A stretch of 41,671 nt of DNA from Bigelowiella natans CCMP2755 (Eukaryota > Cercozoa > Chlorarachniophyceae): assembly GCA_000320545.1 (NCBI GenBank), contig ADNK01000030.1, positions 1 to 41,671 on the forward strand, written 5' to 3'. Below, in pieces: positions 10,696 to 20,616 of the stretch. Under the pieces are notes generated by a model. It was not told the DNA's origin. It saw only the letters and a list, made by a program, of their open reading frames with translations, and did not search any database. The translations under genes and the position numbers were made by a program. The stretch's first letter is position 1, and every line of letters starts with the position of its first letter.

Positions 10696-11388
10696 ATATT
10701 CGTATGCCATTGACATCGTAGCCAACGTTGCTTCTAATACACCCATGGTTGAATAGTAGTAGTGGTGGTAGCAGTAGCTGTGGGTTGATGCGGACTCTGG
10801 CGAAGTAGTAGTAGTAGTAGTAGTATTACCATTGATTGCATGTTTTTGCTGCTGTTTGTCTGTCTGTCTGTCTGTCTATAGTAATACCATTGATTGTATC
10901 TTTTTGCTGCTGTCTGTCTATCTGTCTGTCTATCCGTCTGTCTTTTGTCTACAACTATTAGATACCAAAAGATCTTTTCAAAACTTGTTCCAAATTATCG
11001 GATATAAAGTAAGTATTTCCTGTAGTATTCAGGGATGCTGGCACGCATCAGTTTTTATAATGTATTTATGAGAGACTAGGAGATTGGCTGGATGTATATT
11101 TGAAACACAAATCATGCGTTGACAGAATAGAATCAAATTTAATCGCTGCGCTTCCTGCGATGCTTCTTCGGCCGACACCCGCAATTTCCTTCCTAAAGCT
11201 GCAACGTAACGCGATCAAAACGGTTGTTAATAAAAGACACAACAAACACACAGACATGCTGTGATGTTCTATCCCTCATAGAGCATATTTTACTATTTTA
11301 TGAAATAACATAAGCACCCATACCTTGCAGATTCCGGAGGGATTTTTAAATGGCCAAACACGAATGAGAGTTCTCAAATTAGGTAGCC

Positions 11389-11440
<52 letters not shown>

Positions 11441-11778
11441 ACTCAATGACACTCAAGTGGCAGATGCCGAAGATCAAGTCATCAATCATACTTCTACTTA
11501 TGGACGATTACATCAGGATACAACAACATCTCATTCGTCCCACGAGATTTATTGAAAGATTGTGTCAAGTAAGTCACTAAGTCAGCACGTCTATCATCGA
11601 CTTTGCTGCTGTAGATCTTATTGTCTGTTGTACCAACATTGGCTCTTAGTCTCGGATCTTTTGCTCTCCGCAACACGCCAATCAAGATTCTTCCGAAGGA
11701 GCTTTTCTCTTCGTGCAAAGTGTAAGTTACAGTATGATTAGTATGAAAAATGCGATGATGGTGATGAGGATATTACAT

Positions 11779-11815
<37 letters not shown>

Positions 11816-12459
11816 ATTATTATTATTGTATTATATGCTGCTGTGTATATACGCAAGGTTGAAACGATTGGAGTTGGACGGAAACTCTAATCTTGAGATG
11901 ATTGAAAGAGGAACTTTCTATCCGCTTCAAAGTGTAGTCTTCATAAACATGACGGTAAATGAGAATCTCTTCTCTTAAATTAAGCATAACCAACTACATG
12001 AATGCAAATTCATATCAGGGTCACGGCTTACGTTCTATACCGCAAGATATGTTCTCACGATGCCAAACGCTAATGGATTTGTATATGGGAGGAAAATATC
12101 TGAACGCCTTGCCTTCGGTGCGTCCACTTCACTCATCATTATCCACCCATGTTTTTCTGCTCCTTAAATTGAGTGAAGGTGGTCATGGGAAACTTTCCAC
12201 ATTTTTGAATCCTCTGATCTGTAGGGATCCACAAGCTATTTGCCAAACCTGAAACATGTGGACCTTCCTACCTATTACACTTCTCGGCCTCCATTAAGCT
12301 TGCATACGGAGAGGGATGGAGTTTCGGGTGCTCGGGCCTTTTGTAGTGAAGGGGCGAAAGGAACAGAGTACCCTTTCCGAAGCACTCCTAATGCCAATGT
12401 AGAATCTACTACATCCCTTTTAGTTAGCAGACTTACATGTTGATGTCGAGAAACAACAT

Positions 12460-12505
<46 letters not shown>

Positions 12506-12998
12506 ATATATGTTAGAGTGACTGATCGAGTGTGGTTGTGTAACAAGCAGGTAACTGAGGACGAAGGATCAACGCTGAGGAGCAAAGCCCAGCATATGCA
12601 TATCCACACCGAAATCGACTCGGACTATATTGCTGCGGCTAAACCAGGAACGATTGTTGGTCATGTGAGGCCAGATCGTGAAGTAGAAGCAGCCATGAGA
12701 CGTCGCAATGCAAGGTTTCAGGGAACTCGTGGTCTTGGAGGTCGAGGTCGAGGTCGAGGGTTTGCGCGTCGGGGAGGCTCTAGTCAAGGACGAGGAAGAT
12801 CGTTGGAGGAAACGTCTTCAAACGCGTAATCAATAACATAACACATTCTTCCAAGCACTTACAAAATAAACAATTTGCTGACTTCTCGTTCTACACGTTA
12901 GACATCGATACCCTCGTTCAAATCGGGGTGGAGGTCGAATATTTACCACGACGGGACGAAGGGGCCGCTTGAGCAATCGTCGTGGAACGCATGATTAA
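6560..12998 (+). CDS. Leucine-rich-repeat protein with RG-rich C-terminal tail, 28 exons, about 811 aa
   Basis: Function is unknown; the LRR block implies protein binding. Exon phases agree from the 13-nt first exon (6560-6572) to the TAA at 12996-12998, giving 2436 nt. The N-terminal quarter (6614-9377) is hydrophilic and disordered (KPPEKDASALGD, DDRFIQMLDDLGNEEDEQ), then a short charged helix (ARRKKEFEDARFE). About 14 LRRs of roughly 24 residues follow (9479-12398), for example LKVLQLRGNKIKHLPE, LQYVDLSDNLLSDIPSAF, LVSINLSENKIGKIPKDLF and MRVLKLGYNNISFVPRDLL. The last exons (12551-12825 and 12902-12998) encode an RG/RGG-rich region (GRGRGRGFARRGG; RSNRGGGR) that resembles RNA-binding tails. 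I see no signal peptide or membrane helix, so it is probably intracellular. Introns often fall between repeats and carry microsatellites. The 16-nt exon at 9362-9377 rests on phase alone. The RG tail could instead be a separate small gene, although the phase across the 12398/12551 joint fits. Confidence 0.72.
7038..7081. repeat. (AT)n microsatellite in LRR-gene intron
   Basis: An alternating AT tract of about 44 bp preceded by a short CA run. It lies between the exons ending at 7005 and starting at 7131. Confidence 0.95.
7557..7605. repeat. (CTTT)n and CT-rich tract forming an expanded polypyrimidine tract
   Basis: Repeated TTTC units run into CTCTCGCTCTCTATAG, and the acceptor AG is at 7608-7609. 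The microsatellite thus occupies the polypyrimidine-tract position of the exon starting at 7610. Confidence 0.9.
7795..7842. repeat. (AT)n microsatellite in LRR-gene intron
   Basis: An uninterrupted AT tract of about 48 bp in the intron between 7687 and 7996. Confidence 0.95.
8176..8494. repeat. Cluster of (TTC)n, (GAT)n and (TTG)n repeats in one LRR-gene intron
   Basis: The 351-bp intron 8162-8512 contains a TTC tract (about 8176-8203), two GAT tracts (about 8253-8284 and 8392-8410) and a TTG tract (about 8458-8494). Three different trinucleotide families expanded inside the same intron. Confidence 0.9.
8759..8785. repeat. (GTA)n repeat starting at a 5' splice site
   Basis: The exon ends TTTGAG at 8758 and the GT of the donor at 8759 is the first unit of a GTA repeat of about nine copies. 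Confidence 0.88.
8835..8910. repeat. Compound (CA)n(GA)n microsatellite in LRR-gene intron
   Basis: A CA tract of about 30 bp abuts a GA tract of about 45 bp. The pattern produces spurious VCVC- and SLSL-type open frames on the minus strand. Confidence 0.95.
10369..10945. repeat. Trinucleotide and TGTC tetranucleotide repeats in successive LRR-gene introns
   Basis: The tracts are (TTG)n at about 10369-10402, (CTA)n at 10665-10695, (AGT)n at 10806-10826 and two (TGTC)n tracts at about 10856-10878 and 10912-10945. They are separated by exons 10426-10474 and 10579-10641. All lie in introns. Confidence 0.85.
11394..11439. repeat. (GA)n microsatellite in LRR-gene intron
   Basis: An uninterrupted GA tract of about 46 bp, beginning 11 bp after the donor at 11383. 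Confidence 0.95.
11784..11827. repeat. (AT)n followed by (TTA)n in LRR-gene intron
   Basis: An AT tract of about 28 bp followed directly by TTA units, in the intron between 11721 and 11858. Confidence 0.9.
12466..12500. repeat. (GA)n microsatellite in LRR-gene intron
   Basis: A GA tract of about 35 bp in the intron that joins the last LRR exon to the RG-rich exon. Confidence 0.92.
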
Positions 12999-13580
12999 CG
13001 TATGCAAGATGTACATGTCTCTATGTGTGAGACGGATACGATGCAATGATTGAATTGAATTTTGTCAATGCTAGAATGGTCCTCCTAATGTAGCTATGCA
13101 AAGCAGCGCATGTGCACACAGGCACATGCACGCATGACATTCGCATGAGTAGCAGCACATGTCATCTGTGTGATGAGCTCAGCTGCGTAAGTCGTCGTTA
13201 CAGCTACATGGCTAGATAGCGCCCCTCTAGCCATGCGCACTGCCTCTCGCTTGCATCTACCAGACTAGCGCTTCGATTAGCAGTAGCTAGCTAGACAGAA
13301 GATGTGTAGACCGATTTGCAGGGCGCACGATGATGCACCACAACATGATTTCACACATTGTTGCAGCATCGCATGCTAGCATGATCGACGACGGTGCCTG
13401 GATTTGCTAGTACAAAAGTGGTAAATTTTCTCGAGTCACACATGCAACTTAATCAACATTTCCATGATCTTCATAATCTTCGATCAGATCTCAATTCTTC
13501 TTGGAAACATTTTATTCATTTGAATGTATTCGTGTGTCAAGAGTGATCTCATGAAGGCATACTTCATCACGGTCAGGCGT
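12999..13580. other. Intergenic segment, CTAG- and TGCATG-rich, between convergent genes
   Basis: The 3' ends of the LRR gene (+) and the anchored-protein gene (-) meet here. The central part (about 13080-13400) has many short palindromes (GCTAGC, TAGCTAGCTAG, GCACATGC). I see no exon. Confidence 0.6.
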
Positions 13581-14337
13581 TCATTGGACAACCAGAGCAT
13601 TTGCCAGCATGAAAAGGGCGGCTAATAGCAAAATGTACCTGGCAACATATGTTAGTAAGTTTCAGCTATAATTTAGAGAGAATCCCAGTTTACCTTGTCG
13701 CATTCTCTTGCCAAGTGGTTTGAGCAAGCACTTCTTTAAATTCTTCCGACTGTAAACATAATATGAACTTATCGATATGCTCGTGCATGAAAAATATGTG
13801 TCATTGACCATATTTTTGATGTCCTGCTTGAGTTCGTGAGATGTTGTAAAAGATATGATTTTGCATTTGAATGGCTTGCCACAAAGTTTCTACGAGGTCA
13901 AATTAGGAATCGATTTTACAAACTGCTGAATACATATCAATTCAAATTATAATTAAAGGACAGAAAACTGCCTTCTCAATACGGGGTCTAATAAATAGTC
14001 GTGCAATTTCTTCGCATCAATTTTTCCTTTGTCGTCCTTGTTTGACAACACCTAAGTAACAATTCGCTGTTATTTAGACTTTCATCCAAGCTGCAATTAT
14101 AATGGAATACTTTGATTTCTCGGGTAACATCCTTCTCTCCCTCGGGAGTTAGTTTCAGTAAATCATTCCGCAACACTGCATGTATCTTCGCTTGTAAACC
14201 ATCGACGGTATCCATCCCAGAAGCTAAGATGTTTGTAGATGAATAAATCTTTTGCGGCTCTAACTCGTGCGATAGCAGCAAATGCAAACACAAGCACGTG
14301 CTACCAGAGATCCATCGTACACGCACGAGTATGTTTA

Positions 14338-14398
<61 letters not shown>

Positions 14399-15291
14399 TG
14401 TGTGTGTGTGTATTTGTGTGCGTGTGTGTGTGTATGAATATGTGTACGGGCGTGTGTTGGAGAGAGGGGGGGGGGAGGGGGGGGAGGGACACATCAATAA
14501 ATGTGTCCATTCGAAGCACATTAAAAACACACGCGTCTACCTGTAGGCTCCTTCGGTAGCTGTGTCACAAAAGGAATTTCAGTGGAATTACACTTGAGGA
14601 CAAAGGGGATGCAATAAAGGCAAAGGTAGCAACAATATGTTTGTACTCACTTTGCTGAATACTGGATACTCAATTGTCCCCTGTTGGCGGCTTGCTGGCC
14701 CAAATTTGATGTGAAATAAATACTTTCTCTCATCTGGTTTCCTTCGGTTTGTGATCTGCTGATAAACTTTCAGCCATTCCTTAAAATTTTCCAAGATTAT
14801 TTCATTGGCCTGATAAACCCCATGAAGTTAACTTTCTCGTGTAAATTGCCGAATCTAAACAGTATTGATTACTGGGGTTTTTTTCCGAGGGCGTCCGTCA
14901 CAAATCGCTTTTCGAAAATTTTCCACTTCATTTTTCGGTAGTTCGAACATGTGGTTGGTGAGCTAAACAAGGAAAACAATGGGAATGATTGACACTGGTT
15001 TATCAGGTACTACATAAAGTGCTACATGGATGATGAGATGACCAGGAATGATTGTCTCAAAGCATGCGGGTACCTTGTAAATTTGCTCCATCATCTTGTC
15101 TATCTCGACAGCGTCAGTGTCTCCAAATTCCGTTTGAATGAATTTCTCTGGTTTTTCATACTTAATGGTTATCCCTCTCAAAATTGCGAGAGGTAGATCA
15201 ATATGAAGTAATTTAGTGTCTTTCCCTTCACCTGAGAGTGGGGATCGATTAGAGATCCTCAAGAATGTAGCATACAGTAGTTACCTCCCAT
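13581..15291 (-). CDS. Unrecognised 269-aa protein with a C-terminal membrane anchor, 10 exons
   Basis: I do not recognise the family. Exons read leftward: 15291-15285, 15231-15074, 14962-14873, 14809-14651, 14559-14541, 14223-14111, 14051-13983, 13889-13809, 13749-13694, 13638-13581. These sum to 270 codons with consistent phases. The first coding exon is only 7 nt (ATGGGAG) and a 19-nt microexon sits at 14541-14559. The soluble part starts MGGEGKDTKLLHIDLPLAIL, so glycine 2 could be myristoylated (inference). It continues through mixed alpha/beta-looking sequence (IDKMMEQIYKLTNHMFELP; KYLFHIKFGPASRQQGTIEY; SNKDDKGKIDAKKLHDYLLD). The C terminus is one hydrophobic helix, YILLLAALFMLANALVV, followed by Q and stop. 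That topology suggests a tail-anchored protein facing the cytosol. The donor after DYLLD was set at GTATTG. Confidence 0.7.
14338..14434. repeat. Compound (CT)n(GT)n microsatellite in an intron
   Basis: A CT tract of about 55 bp is followed by GT-rich sequence of about 40 bp, inside the intron between the 19-nt microexon and the 113-nt exon of the anchored-protein gene. A G-rich run follows at about 14461-14488. Confidence 0.93.
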
Positions 15292-15427
15292 TGCACTTTA
15301 CTCCTTCCTGCCACTGATCACAGTTTTCTTTTACGAGCCTTGTTGTTTCTTAACTTCGAATATGGGGGGAGCGGTAAAGAGTTATCGGAACCACCTGTGA
15401 TTGAAAGGTCTCATTCGGTTAGGGAGG
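15292..15427. promoter_or_regulatory. Short divergent gap between anchored-protein gene and SUN gene
   Basis: If the SUN gene starts near 15428, the two genes diverge from a gap of only about 136 bp, which would act as a shared promoter. The SUN start is uncertain, so the boundary is too. Confidence 0.3.
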
Positions 15428-18400
15428 ATGAGTCCCCGGTAGTGACCGGGATTATGACTAAAAGTTGGTGGAATGGCCATTCCTTTCCACACAAATCCCT
15501 CCCATTTTTGGTTAAATTGGCACGTCATTGGCCTTTTTTGTGTATTAATTCCCATGATTTTCTGGCGGGAAAACGTCAGCGACCGGTATCCCTTCCTTCA
15601 CATCTCTCCCTCTCCCTCTCTCCTTACTAAAAGATCTTCATACGGGAGTCCTTTTAAAGAACACTAGGAAACTGCTGCATCACAATCATCGCGGTGGGGT
15701 ATCATATAGCCATAGGCTCGCACGTCATGCAGTAAAACATTGAGGAACTGAAGCAAGTTTTATACTAATCTCACATAAAACTGCACAGCGGAATGTCTCA
15801 AAGAACGCGAACCGGGCTATGGAGTCTTATTCGCGCGCGATTCCTCCCAAGCCAAGGGAACAATATGGAGGTGGCTCTAAATCCTCTCTGCAAAACGCCA
15901 GTATCTTTATCAGTCTTGCAATCGTTTTAAAAGGTGGAGAACGAAGGGAATACTTTGCGATCATCCCAGCCAGAGCGGTAGTTGCACGTTGTCTCAAGGC
16001 TCTTATGCTTCAATTTCTCCTTCCCCTCCCCATCCCTCTCTCCCCCCTCTCGTTTTGTTGATTGTGTTTCCAGCAAACGTCGCAGAAGAGGTTCGCCCTC
16101 AAGGTAGCTTACACAGGAATATGTCACGACTCTTTTAACCTTCTATATCTCAGGGCTCATACGAGAGATGGAACTCTAAGGCCATTAAATCCCTCCCATA
16201 GATATCAAACACGCCACAAGGTCACAAATTGCAATTGTCATGTCCATTTTGTGACTTGGTCCATGCTGACAGGAGAACATGCTACACATGGCTGCGAGTC
16301 TGGATGTTGTGGCATCCGCGGTTAGATTCCGCCGTAGAAGGTTAAAGATTTCATGGACAAATTTTGCAAACCGTTCATTCAATTTAGAATAATTTGTTTT
16401 AGATCTAGGTCTCCCTCTCGAGAATCGAAGAGAAAGCGCCAAAGAATAGCTGCCCCTACTGGGTAAATTTGGCGATATATCTTCAACAACAACCTCCATA
16501 ATCTTTGTTGTTCCAGGCGTATTATTCCCGGAACAGATATAATAGTTGCTGGCATGCGGGGAAATGGAATCGGCAACCTACCGGAAGACCAAACAGAGGC
16601 AGTTGAGCAACGGGTAACAGACATCCTCATAGTATGAATGAAAGAAGGAATAACAACGTCTAAACTTTAACTTTACACCCATTTCATGTCATATTAGCTA
16701 GCTCAGGAACTACATCCTTTCATAAATGTAATATCTATTAGGTCGTGAATGATGATCAAGATGAAGAAGGCCTTCAAGTTGGTGAGTCCGTTGTGCTCCC
16801 TGACGACATCAATGAGGAAGAGGTGTGAACCTGTACTTTTGTCATGGGATCGCAAGAGAGAACGTAGACCACGATATGCTTTTCATCTGCTTTCGATGAG
16901 ATCGACGCGTGCATGAAAGACTCCCCCCCTCTCTTGATGTTTCGATAGCTACATACGGATATAATAACAAACAACATAATCATATACTCCGAATATCGTA
17001 TATCTTACGTTTTATATCGCAAAACGTTCTTCTAAAGTGCGTATCATTTGTCTCCTTCATAAATAGGGCGACGAAGACGAAATAAACGTGGAAGCTACGC
17101 CACGTAGGCTGAGCTCCCGGCTAAAAAAGTTAAAAAGCCCTGCGCCTACAGCAGAACTTTCCAGTTCCCTATTAGGAGAAGAAGCTCAGGAAGATATTAT
17201 GGTTCAAGGGCATCAGAACACGAAGCACGCACATAAGTAAGATTCTACGTCATACACTATGCAGAGTCCACTTCAATTGTAATGTTTGCACCACGAAATC
17301 TTTTTAGCCTCAAGGCTCCCGAAGCTACAGTTGCAAGAAGGGGCAGTCCAGATACCATCTTCGAACTTTTGCGCTTCTTCATCATTATTCTTTTGTTGTT
17401 GACCACTGCTCTCGTAGCCAGGCGTATATACTACAAGTCAACAATAAAGACTGGAACAGAATACTTCAATGACGTCGATGCCAGTTTAGATGAAAATCTG
17501 GCTCGATCTAAACAAAGGTTGCCCACTATTTTTTATTTTAAGAATAGATCCTTGATTTATAACTGATCGTCAGACAAATTTCGAAGTGGAATTCCGAAGA
17601 AAGAACGCTGCGACATGAAGTGACATCTGGGGGATATCGTAGTCAGAGAGAAATCAAGGAAAATTTTCTACAAGAAGTCAAAAAGGTAAAAAAAAAAATG
17701 AGTATGCAAATGCACATACCAAAATTGAATATCTTCAACAGAGCATCAAGGAGTGGGTTGATAAAGACTCTGAAGATCAAATTTTAAAAATTTTACTCGA
17801 GGAGGGAAATGTGATTGCTCGGGATCATATCTCTCTTTCAAATCCCTTGGAACCTCTAGGATCCCAACTGGTAAATTAACTCTCATCTGACAACTCGATG
17901 TACCCATATATTCAAATTGATTTATTCAGGAGAAGATGGAGGGAATCTTTGATATGAAAAATCAGTTTATGGTTGAGGAAGATAGTCTTCTTGAGCGTGT
18001 TGAGAAGGCTATTGATGAAGTTATTAACAGCAAAAGATCAGCAATAGCTTCGAAGTTTGCAACGATGAAGGAGAACGTGAAATCCGAGTTTGCCGATTCG
18101 GTAATCTTAGTTTAGGTGATGTATTCTATTTCTTCATCTTGACGAAGAGTTTTATCAGGCAAAGCCTAAAAAACATACTTTAACGATGATTAAGCATCAG
18201 CTAGCGCCAGTAATAAGCAAGGAAATGATTGAGGTCTGTACAGTACACAGTTGATGCAAGAGTATCATAATTTGGTGTATGAAATGTCCACAGGAACGAA
18301 TTCTGGCTGCCATCGAAAAGTACGCTGCTGACCGTGTTGGAGAGGTTATATTGATTTTACGCGACTGAAATTATATTCACTAAATGAGCACTTGTTATAG

Positions 18401-18962
18401 ATTGACTATGCCTCAAAACTCTGGAATTCAAGAATCATTGGAAAATCAGAATCTGCAAAGAGCAATACGGTTACTTATCTCCATTTATGTGATAATGATC
18501 GAAACGTTTATGCTGTAAAGACACTTTCACATGGACATATTATTGAAAGGAAGATTCTTAATTTACAATCTCAGGCAAAATCTTTCTTGCCAAGAGTATG
18601 GTCGCAGTTTAAAGATTTTGTAAATCCATCCAGGAGAAAGGTATTTCGCAAACTTTTCACCCAGTGTAATCAAAATCGGTAGATGACTTATCATTCCATG
18701 TTCGCAGTGGCGTTCGTAATGTGTGCATGCGTTTGTCCACATCAGGGACCGGATGTTATTCTAGAGAATAACATGAATCCAGGAGATTGTTGGGCATTAA
18801 ATGGCCCCGCTGGATACGTAGGATTATTTAAATCTCCATGATTGATGCACTGTGATTTTATTCGGTTTGGGTCGTCCAGGTAACAGTGAAATTGGGGAGA
18901 AAGGTTAAAGTATCTAAAGTGTCCGTACAACACATTTCGAAGGTTGCTTTTCTTTTTCATGG

Positions 18963-19004
<42 letters not shown>

Positions 19005-19458
19005 CATCATATTTTGCCTGCAATCTTCAGGGCATTGCTCCGGAAAAGTCTACGGCTTTGAAGAAATTTAAGGTCTGGGGAAAGTTAAGTGGAAAGGACA
19101 AGGAAAGCATTCAAATTGGACACGCATCTTATCAATTTGGAAGCACTTTCAGTGTGCCAACGATTCAGGTGAAATTTTCATCGAATGAAGTACTTAGCAC
19201 ACATGGTGAAAGAATATGCGTTGCAAAACTGAAATCCCTCTTTGATTTGTTTGTATTCAGTATGCCGAAATGTATTGCGAAGAGTGGTTCGATACAATTA
19301 CGATTGAGTTTACTGAAAATTATGGCGGTAGTTACACGTGCATCTATCGTGTTCGTGTCCATGGAGGTGAATCTGCAAGAAATTTAGACGGAAAAACTAT
19401 GAATGAGCGTTCTGAGCGTCTGAACAATGTGACTCCTTCGAATCACAAGTCATTCTGA
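15428..19458 (+). CDS. SUN-domain nuclear-envelope protein, at least 16 coding exons, about 635 aa
   Basis: The protein is an inner-nuclear-membrane SUN protein, the family that pairs with KASH proteins in LINC complexes. Sixteen phase-consistent exons run from 16074-16103 to 19261-19458 (TGA) and encode 632 residues. The N-terminal nucleoplasmic part has an RRRRGSPSRSRSPSR stretch and KRKRQR, which look like a nuclear-localisation/RS segment. Near residue 160 there is one membrane helix, LLRFFIIILLLLTTALVARR (exon 17308-17517). A charged luminal stalk follows that is likely coiled coil (FDMKNQFMVEEDSLLERVEK). The SUN domain starts at DYASKLWNSRIIGKSESA and includes GPDVILENNMNPGDCWAL, GPAGYVTVKLGRKVKVSKV and the terminal CIYRVRVHG hallmark. 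A 30-residue polar tail follows. The start is unresolved: ATGs at 15428 and 15454 each give the right phase into 16074, but the ATG at 15819 does not. Confidence 0.85.
18964..19001. repeat. (AT)n microsatellite in SUN-gene intron
   Basis: An AT tract of about 38 bp, placed 30 bp upstream of the acceptor of the exon starting at 19031. Confidence 0.95.
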
Positions 19459-20616
19459 ATGTATCCACTCTTTAATTAGCATTTTTTGAAATGCACTCAT
19501 CTGTCGGAACGCAAATTGGATATCTTCTAGATATTTACGAGAAGTGTAGTAATTTTGTTGCATTGAGAGGGCGAATAGTGAGAACGATAATTTGGATAAT
19601 GAGACAAAGTGTCGGAATCAGGAAAGCGGTAGAGTTTTGTTTTGTCCATCGTGCGGTTGTACTTTACGAGGTTGACAGTTTGCACAATTGAAGCTTAGTT
19701 GCCAGACGCCTGCTAGCCTGGCTGCAGATGCACCATGTACATGCTAGCATGTAATCGGCATGCTCAGAAATTTGCGTGCGATGCATGAAGATGACGACAA
19801 ATCTGCTGGCGCCAGCTAGCCAGGTGTCTTGCTGCGCGCGATGATGTTCACATCCAAAGCTAGCTAGCTAGCTAGCACACTCATGGTGCATCTGTGAGAA
19901 AAATGTTTTTGCCCATCCTTTGCCATGTCTAGATCATCCAGAGATGTCAACGCTAGCTAGCTAGTCAATGTCAACTGGAACGCTGACAACACACCAACTA
20001 GCAGTGGTTTGTGTTTTGAACATCTAGATGTCTAGATGTGCACGCACAGTGGGCACAGCATTGCATGTCGCAGCCAGTCAGGCTAGCAGGTGACACCACG
20101 TGCTCCACGACAATCCTCCTCTCTCCTCTCAAAGCACTGCTTGACTGGTGACTGCACGCACTGTTGGTCATCAGAAACTCGGCGGAGAGTGCAAGTTCTG
20201 GAATTGACTGCTGCTTGACGACTAGGACACCCCAAATTGACACCACGGTCGGTGGACTGTGACAAGCGCGCAGTGTTCAAATTATTCAATGTGATGGAGC
20301 GTGGCGTTGTTCTCAAGAAGGTTGTGCTGCTCCGGGAAAAACGAAAAGTCAAGCAGTAACTTAGTGCCATTTTGCTGCACATTTCCAGTCTCTAAGCGAG
20401 TAGAAGTGTTTTAGATTTTGCAACTGCGACACACAATGTTTGATGTCATTGAACAGGATTCTCCTTTGTAATTTGTTGAATTCACAGAAAAATGGCCTGA
20501 AAAAGAGTGTGGAATTGACAACAACAGACCGATACCTGCAGCCCGCACCATCGCGGCGAGACTGGAACCCTTCCACCAATTTGTGTGGCCTCTAAGGGGC
20601 TCCCCCAGCTAGATAG
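19459..20616. other. Intergenic segment with CTAG/TAGC-rich part
   Basis: The gap separates two co-directional genes. The first 230 bp are ordinary. From about 19700 to 20100 there is a dense set of GCTAGC and CTAG palindromes, including an uninterrupted TAGC tract at 19859-19877. The right part (about 20100-20600) contains open frames on the minus strand without recognisable content. I see no supported gene. The promoter of the RhoGEF gene should lie at the right end. Confidence 0.55.

Noticed and set aside
15819-15900. ATG at 15819 as the SUN-gene start (MESYSRAIPPK...)
   Set aside because: The frame is attractive, but every donor I can find leaves the wrong phase for the exon at 16074. 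It remains possible if an unseen exon lies between.
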